The translations under genes were made by a program, and so were the position numbers. From positions 1 through 27,815 of the forward strand of contig JAYMGJ010000820.1 in the NCBI GenBank assembly GCA_037178675.1: DNA of 27,815 nt, read 5' to 3'. This DNA comes from Scleroderma bovista. Lineage: Eukaryota; Basidiomycota; Agaricomycetes; Boletales; Sclerodermataceae. The notes beneath the pieces are model-generated. The model did no database searches. It worked only from the letters and a program-made list of their open reading frames with translations, and was not told the origin of the DNA. Shown here piece by piece: positions 22,137-27,815 of the stretch; the first letter of the stretch is position 1, and each line of letters begins with the position of its first letter.

Positions 22137-23910
22137 ATGATGGACGAACTAGCAGCTGCACGAGCTGAGCTAAATCGACTAGAAAAGCAGGAACAAGAGC
22201 TTCTTAAACAGTTGTTCGCTGTCCGGTTTGCTGCACAGGCACAGAGAACCAAGGTCGAAGGACTAATTGAACAGGTGTCGGTCCCCGTCGATCGTCTTCC
22301 AAACGAATTACTTTTTCAAATTATCGAGCTCTCCATCCGAACTGCTTTGGTTCCGTGCAAGTCTTACGATGTACATCTTGGATGGAAAAGAGAGTTGATG
22401 AAAGTGTCACATCGTTGGAGAAATTTGATTCTCCACAGCCCTGGTCTCTGGTCTACTATCAAGGTGACTCCAACATGGCGCGAACCACTCGTTAGGGAAC
22501 ATGTGGCCAACAGTTGCCAATATCCCCTCGACATCGAAATCTGTTCTTGGTCCGAAATGGAAAGCCGTGATAGGCTGGTTGCTATGCTTGACATCGTCAC
22601 CCCCTGTGCGCATCGTTGGCGCAGCCTCGCCATCCAAGACGATAGTACTGAGCCCCACAGATGCCTTGTATTGGAACTGCTCGACTGCATGACATTCCCG
22701 ACTCTCACGTCTGTTTCAATGCTGTATGTCCCTCTATACTTGGATAGTTTTGAAGGATCTTCCACAGAATGCCTCATCGATTTTCTTGCACCAGAAAATT
22801 CCCCTCATCTCAAATTTCTAGAGCTCGGGGGACCGTTTATCTCGATGATGCCTTTTCGGGTACCCTCTGGCCTAGTAAATCTGCACCTCGACTTTAATGA
22901 TCTCTTTAGACTCACAGAAGATCCCCCATCCTTTCTTGGGTCATTATCGTGCCGTAACTTAACATCACTTTCTCTCTCTGGCGCGTGCTGGACTTTCGCC
23001 CAACTACCTCCCAACAGTATTCAGTTTCCACTGCTCGAAACGCTTGTGTGCAGTGTTCGCTCAGCGGAAGGACTAATGCAGGCTCTTGTAGCCCCGGTGC
23101 TCAGCCATTTCGAGTATTGTCCACTAGTTTGGGATGCCTCGCCGGATGTCATGTTCGCTGGACTCGACGACAAGTTCAGTAGTGTCATTCGCCTCGTCCT
23201 TTCCGGTATGGATCCCTTACATGAAGCCAAGGTCATCTATTCAACATTCCCCAATGTCCGTCACATGGTTCTGGGACCTCATGACTCAATCCCGATCTTT
23301 CGGCAGGGGGATGACTCTCCTTCCGAAGCCACTTGGCATCATCTTGAAAGTTTGACTGTGGACGGTGCAAAACCAATTACTAGGGACCAGTCAACTTTCC
23401 CGCACCATTTAGTTAGATGGCTCAAATACCGACAACGTACGAGGCAATCGAAATTACGAGTCAGGCTTTGCACGGTATATGCTACTGGAGATTGGAACTG
23501 CCTTTGGCATCTTCACGAAATGTTACATGAACTTTGCATTCTGGAGTGGGAAGGCGTTCAGCTCAATATGAAGATGAGCCTGTTCGGTGATGGTGATTCA
23601 CTACTGCTGGTATGTATGCCCACTTTTTATAACACATTGGCACACCCCTTATCCTGTTTTTTATTTTTATTTATTTATTTTTTATTAGGATGTCCCCGAG
23701 ATGTCCCTTGACTTCGTGAACTATATTAGCAAATCGTTTGCGGCAGGACAAGTGCGATGCACCTCAGACGCTCGTCATTTATTTTCCAGCCTACCCTCGA
23801 ATCATTACACCGCAAGTGACATCGATTCGCACGGCGAGTATTCTTTTCAGTATGACAATGACACTGACTACGACGAGAGTGACGATGAGGAAGATGATTA
23901 CGCTTCTTGA
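22137..23910 (+). CDS. F-box protein, coiled-coil/F-box type
   Basis: Exons 22137-23609 and 23689-23910, joined across a 79-nt GT-AG intron with a T-rich 3' end, give 564 aa. Residues 1-48 are a heptad-like Leu/Glu/Gln-rich coiled coil (LAAARAELNRLEKQEQELLK). The F-box follows at about 50-100 (VDRLPNELLFQIIELSI, then WRNLILHSPGLWSTIKV). This coiled-coil plus F-box arrangement is one of the largest expanded families in agaricomycetes. The remainder has irregular leucine-rich stretches (LKFLELGG, NLTSLSLSG, LLETLVCS) suggesting a degenerate LRR fold for target binding. The C-terminus is strongly acidic (DYDESDDEEDD). The start is one of two adjacent ATGs. It is not closely similar to the F-box gene at 12886-14568. 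The substrate is unknown. Confidence 0.85.
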
Positions 23911-24474
23911 TTCGAAACTCCAACCCCCATTTACATATTTTAATCTGATCACCCGAATGCCGAGAATTATGTGCATCTTTTGAACTATTCAAAATCTGTT
24001 TTATGAAGTGAGGCTAGACAGCTCGAATTGGGTAGCTGCCACCAACTTTTAAAAGCAAGAATAGAAAGTAGCCAGAAAGGTCTGGCCTTCATTTGGTCGT
24101 GACACTATGCTCCTATCACGAACTTGCCGATACTATATGGTGAGCGTCTCAGCGACAAACTGTAGAATCATAGAATGCCATGGTCGTTACAGTGATCATG
24201 AGCAGCAACTTGATTCCCTTTTACAGTGTGCTACGAATCGTGATCCAATCACTCAATACTGGTGACAGTAAACATAGTTTAGAAGAATCCGCGATTGATA
24301 TTTGTAGAGGTATGGTAGTAAGATACAGCGATGAAAGCTAAGCAGGACGTGAATATACGGATGAAAGCAGCGCATTTCATCATACAAAAGTGATATATCG
24401 ATAATTGAGAAGAACGCAAAACCCCTGGCCTTGCGTTCGCGAGCACCCAATATTTTCGAGAACACCATTCGCGA
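23911..24474. other. Convergent intergenic region
   Basis: This 564 bp stretch lies between the F-box stop and the transporter stop. It should contain both 3' untranslated regions; no gene is seen. Confidence 0.5.
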
Positions 24475-26310
24475 TCACGTGATATTGAGAGTGGGTTCCA
24501 CTTCCGATACCGCGTCTGCATTCTTCTCTTCGATCGTCTGGAGGTTGGGGTCTTCCAGTTGGAGGCGATGACGGTCTTTCTGTTGCAGATCCGACTGGCC
24601 GTGTCGGTCGCCGTTGGCGGTGAGCTCTGATTCGCGTTCGCTCATACGATCGCCAAAGGCTGTCCAGTCGGCGAAGTGTCTCCGGACTTCGATGTAATCG
24701 TTGGCAAACTCGCCGATCTAATAACCGATTGAGTTGGTGATTCACAAAATCGTCAGGCGACTAACCTCGACCTCATCCAGACCGAGGGACTCGCCCTCTG
24801 GAGTCGTCTTGAGGTGCAATCCAGGAATCAAGTCGACGGCTTTGGCAATGATGGCCGTTACCACGAAGGTATAAGCGCAGGTGGCGCACACGTAAGCAAA
24901 CTGGATGTACAGCTGTTTCCAGTTATGGTCGACCCAGCCGCCGTTAATATTGGTGTTGACACCGTCAAGAGCAATAATCGTACGGGAGGCGAAGAAGCCG
25001 TTGAAGAGAAGACCGATGATACCACCAACTGCGTGTTCAGCAAACAGATCCAGGGCATCATCGATCTTGAGAAGGAACTTGGCTACAGTAATGATGAGGA
25101 ACCGTGACTGTGAAAGCAAGGAAGACTACCTTTTGTTGCATAGTTGCAAGTTGCACCCGAGACGATGCCCATGATGACTGCAGCCCATGGATGGATATAG
25201 CCGGATGCGGGTGTAGCGGCAACCAAGGCAGCAATGGACCCGGAGCAAAAGCCGACCATGCTGAATTTCCGCTCCATGCGGTAATCCAAAAGACACCACA
25301 CTATGCCACCAAAGGCAGGAGCAATCATGGAATTCCAAATTGCCATAACAGCGCGTAGGTTGGCGCCAAACGCGCTTCCGCCGTTGAAGCCAAGCCACCC
25401 GAACCAGAGGATGAAGGTGCCAAGGTTGACCATGGCGACATTATGGGGCCTGAAGTTGATTAGCTCCTTTTGCTGACGCCGACCGAGGACCCAAGCGTAG
25501 GCCAGACCGCCGACTCCACTGCCGATTTCGACGGGACCACCACCTATGAAACGCCAGAGATCAGGTTCTAGCACACGGATTTAGCTTTATGGTACATACC
25601 AGCGTAGTCTAAGACGCCCCATTTGAAACCCCAACCATTCACATTCCAGGCCCAGCACGCGAGCGGACAGTAAACGAGGGTCATCCATAAAAAGGTAACT
25701 ACCATAGCGGGAAGAACGCGACCGCGCTCCGCGATGCCTCCCATCAAGATGCCGACTGTGACACATGCGAACTCCATTTGATAGAAACTGTAGAGTAGAT
25801 CTGGGATCAGGGGCGAACCTGGGGACGGGTTGCCGAGGACGTTCATGAGACCGAAGTTGGCAAGATTGCCAATGAAACCGTTGGTGGCTGTTGGCGAAAA
25901 GGCAAGGGAGTAGCCCCAGAAGTACCACTGGAAGATGCAGACAGCATTGCTCGCAGAAACGGCCCATATCAGTGCCAGGGCTGACTTTCTCCTGGAGAGA
26001 CCGGAGTAGAGAAAGGCTGATGAGGAGACTAAATTTAACGAAGCCTTGGCCCTGACGGGGATATCACAAACCTAGGCCTGGTATCATGAATGATACCATC
26101 GCACCTGCGACAATGATGAAGGAGACATCGCCGCGGTCAAACCTAGAGATAAGACAACTCAGATCCGTGGCACACAAATGTCGGTTGTCATTTGCTTACT
26201 GGGCAGGATCTCCTGCGATAACAAACGTTAATCAGTAAAACACTTTTTTCGTGGCGGAGGCTGATAGGCTACGCACTCTTTAAGACCGAGAAGAAGTCGG
26301 TGAGTCCCAT
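24475..26310 (-). CDS. Ammonium transporter (Mep/Amt family, Glu-His type)
   Basis: Exons 26277-26310, 26200-26212 (13 nt), 26072-26142, 25600-26016, 25130-25543, 24766-25082 and 24475-24717 give 502 aa, normal for fungal Mep proteins. It is an integral plasma-membrane protein with about 11 helices. Landmarks: MIPGLAFLYSGLSRRKSALA; ASNAVCIFQWYFWGYSLAFS; YQMEFACVTVGILMGGIAER; LDYAGGGPVEIGSGVGGLAY; FRPHNVAMVNLGTFILWFGW; FNGGSAFGANLRA; LDLFAEHAVGGIIG. The recruitment-site Asp is about D176. The first twin-His position is Glu (about E184) and the second His is kept (about H333), the arrangement of yeast Mep1/Mep3 rather than Mep2. The cytosolic tail is hydrophilic and rich in Gln and Glu. The start MGLTDFFS is the only ATG ahead of the first helix. 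The gene is divergent from ATP11, 379 bp away, with GATAA sites between them. Confidence 0.93.
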
Positions 26311-26689
26311 TGCTGCGTCAAAATGTAGACGTTGGGGTTGGAAACAAGGGTGCAGGGGACGTGTTCTGCCTCTGGAGAAGCCCTCTGGAAGACAACCTGC
26401 GCAACGAAAAAACTGACGAGGCCCGGGTCCGTGTATTCATAGGTGCTGGTGGATGTCACGAAGGGATAAACCCGGCCGCGTTCATTGGCCGATAAGAGCG
26501 GCTTTTACGCTTACGTGAACATTTTCCAAACTTGACACCTTGGAGATGGCATGACAGTCGTGGAGAACGTGGAGGAGAGGAGAACGAGCTGAATGACAGA
26601 AGTTGCTCAGACGACACATGAGCTGGGGTCGCAGAGGGGGAGGGGGAGGAGTTCGGATCCCACACAATTCTTATTTCTCTTCTTCCACC
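26311..26689. promoter_or_regulatory. Divergent promoter region, ammonium transporter and ATP11
   Basis: This region lies between two divergent ATGs. GATAAA (26465-26470) and GATAAG (26491-26496) lie 155-186 bp upstream of the transporter start. GATA factors of the AreA/Nit2/Gln3 type use such sites to derepress ammonium transporters under nitrogen limitation. A pyrimidine-rich tract (about 26668-26689) precedes the ATP11 ATG, typical of fungal genes. Function is inferred from motif and position. Confidence 0.4.
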
Positions 26690-27815
26690 ATGTCTGTCTT
26701 CGCCATCACACGCCCACGCGCCCATCTGATCTTGCGAGGCCTTTCTTGGGCAAGATGCGTGCATTCGGTGGACTCGTCGTACGACCTCAAGTACACTGAG
26801 AAGCTTCACCAGAAGGCAAAAGAGTGCGACGTCATCTCTTTCAGCGTGACAAAGTTCTGACAGGCTGGACCATCATTGCGTGCTCGCTGACTGTGCTCGT
26901 GATGTCCTTGTAACAGAAAGGGTATAGACCTTGATGGACTCAAGGAACAGGTCCGTCAGAAAGCCCATCGCCAGCAGCTGGGGGCCGCAGCTCCCTCTTC
27001 CCTGAAGCACAGGATCCTTCCTGATGGCAACCTAAGCCAATCATCCACCCCGACAGGAACGTCTAGTACACGAAAGGATAGCTCGCCAGTCAAGGTAACT
27101 GCCAGACCCTTCCGTTGCCAACCCCGTCTCTAACGAACCACAGCCGCTCTCTTCTTTCTTCAACATCCCAAAGCTACTCGCCACTCCTCACACGCCATCG
27201 CAAATACTCTCCCTCTGGATCGCCTACCATGCTTCTCGATCTGGAGGTACAGGCAGGGGATTCATCTGGGCATCTCTTCCCATCCAGTCATATAATACCA
27301 TGATGGCAATCGCCAAAAAATACCCCGTCTTCGTTTTACCGCTCCCTAGACAGCCGGATCCGGCGGTGGCGTCAGAAGGCAGCACAGCAGAGACTGCACA
27401 TGAATTTTACTTCCTGCAGTGGGATTTCCATCCGCCCCCGCCACAGCCGTCCGCCGCGGACCCAGATCCATTTAACCCACCATCTAGCGACAATGCTTTG
27501 CCTCAAGTATCTACGGTGCTGTTCACCCCCCTCCAAGAATACAAACTTCGCAACTCGTTCGCAACACCGTACCTCGTGTTGACCTTCTACACTGACTTGT
27601 CCAGCTCACACGGCCTCGTTCTTCTGCGTGGCGAAATCACGCCTTCCGCCGCCACAGCAGCGTCGGAGAATGCACCGGATACGACGGGACGGTACCTACT
27701 AAGTCAGGTCGACGCCCAGATGCTGGCGATGGGAATCCAGAAATTCTATTTGTGGGGGGAGAGGAAGGGGCCAGATGCGCGTGATTCTGCCGCCGAGGAA
27801 CTTTTGCGCCAGTTC
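26690..27815 (+). CDS. ATP11: Mitochondrial F1-ATPase assembly factor Atp11, 3' end cut
   Basis: Exons 26690-26823, 26917-27094 and 27144-27815 (introns of 93 and 49 nt, GT-AG) give 328 aa up to the window edge, in frame. The N-terminus, MSVFAITRPRAHLILRGLSW, is Arg-rich and amphipathic like a mitochondrial presequence. Family landmarks: YTEKLHQKAKEKGID, KPLSSFFNIPKLLATPHTP, LWIAYHASRSGGTGRGF, AKKYPVFVLPLPR, HEFYFLQWDF, LFTPLQEYKLRNSFATPYLV, GLVLLRGEITP, GRYLLSQVDAQMLAMGIQKF. Atp11 binds free beta subunits in the matrix and prevents their aggregation before F1 assembly. The sequence stops at LLRQF, so only a short C-terminal piece should be missing. Two upstream in-frame ATGs exist, but the Kozak-like CACCATGTC at 26690 and the presequence favour this start. 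Confidence 0.92.

Noticed and set aside
25566..25600. Earlier acceptor for the ammonium transporter intron, giving a DLWRFI insertion
   Set aside because: The acceptor at 25544 directly restores the conserved DYAGGGPVEIG motif, so the insertion is most likely intronic.
1..27815. tRNA genes, rRNA, CRISPR arrays, intact transposons
   Set aside because: I saw no cloverleaf with intact A and B boxes, no spaced direct-repeat array, and no transposase or reverse-transcriptase motif.

Overview
The window looks like nuclear DNA of a wood- or litter-associated agaricomycete (Basidiomycota). Nearly every gene is cut by introns of about 45-65 nt. The gene families present (pyranose 2-oxidase, F-box proteins ending in a WSSEGVQIG/GPFWLWK-type region, a HET-domain protein, a DUF7702-like seven-helix membrane protein) are typical of that group. 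Exon models were assembled by eye from frame, splice sites and remembered family motifs; nothing was searched.

Layout, left to right. 1-687 (-): 5' part of an SYLF/Ysc84 lipid- and actin-binding protein, running off the left edge. 1314-4210 (-): decayed aldos-2-ulose (pyranosone) dehydratase. 5597-8608 (+): pyranose 2-oxidase-like gene with about 23 exons, divergent from the dehydratase relic. 10357-11325 (+): seven-helix membrane protein. About 11930-12545 (-): F-box pseudogene fragment. 12886-14568 (-): full-length F-box paralogue with 8, 11 and 12 nt microexons and a GC-AG intron. 14861-16849 (+): secreted prenylcysteine oxidase-like flavoprotein. 17245-19642 (-): HET-domain protein, 764 aa. 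19643-22136: 2.5 kb without a recognisable gene, including a CpG-dense block. 22137-23910 (+): second, unrelated F-box protein. 24475-26310 (-): Mep/Amt ammonium transporter, 502 aa. 26690-27815 (+): Atp11 F1-ATPase assembly factor, cut by the right edge very near its end.

The strongest functional link is the divergent pair at 1.3-8.6 kb. Pyranose 2-oxidase makes 2-keto-glucose (glucosone) and H2O2; aldos-2-ulose dehydratase turns glucosone into the antibiotic cortalcerone. Here the oxidase can be read through as a 599-residue protein. The dehydratase carries at least two nonsense codons, three in-exon frameshifts and an internal deletion. This suggests a two-gene secondary-metabolite module in which the second step has been lost while the H2O2-producing first step is kept. 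The remaining genes (ammonium uptake, ATP synthase assembly, HET, F-box) show no obvious shared pathway.
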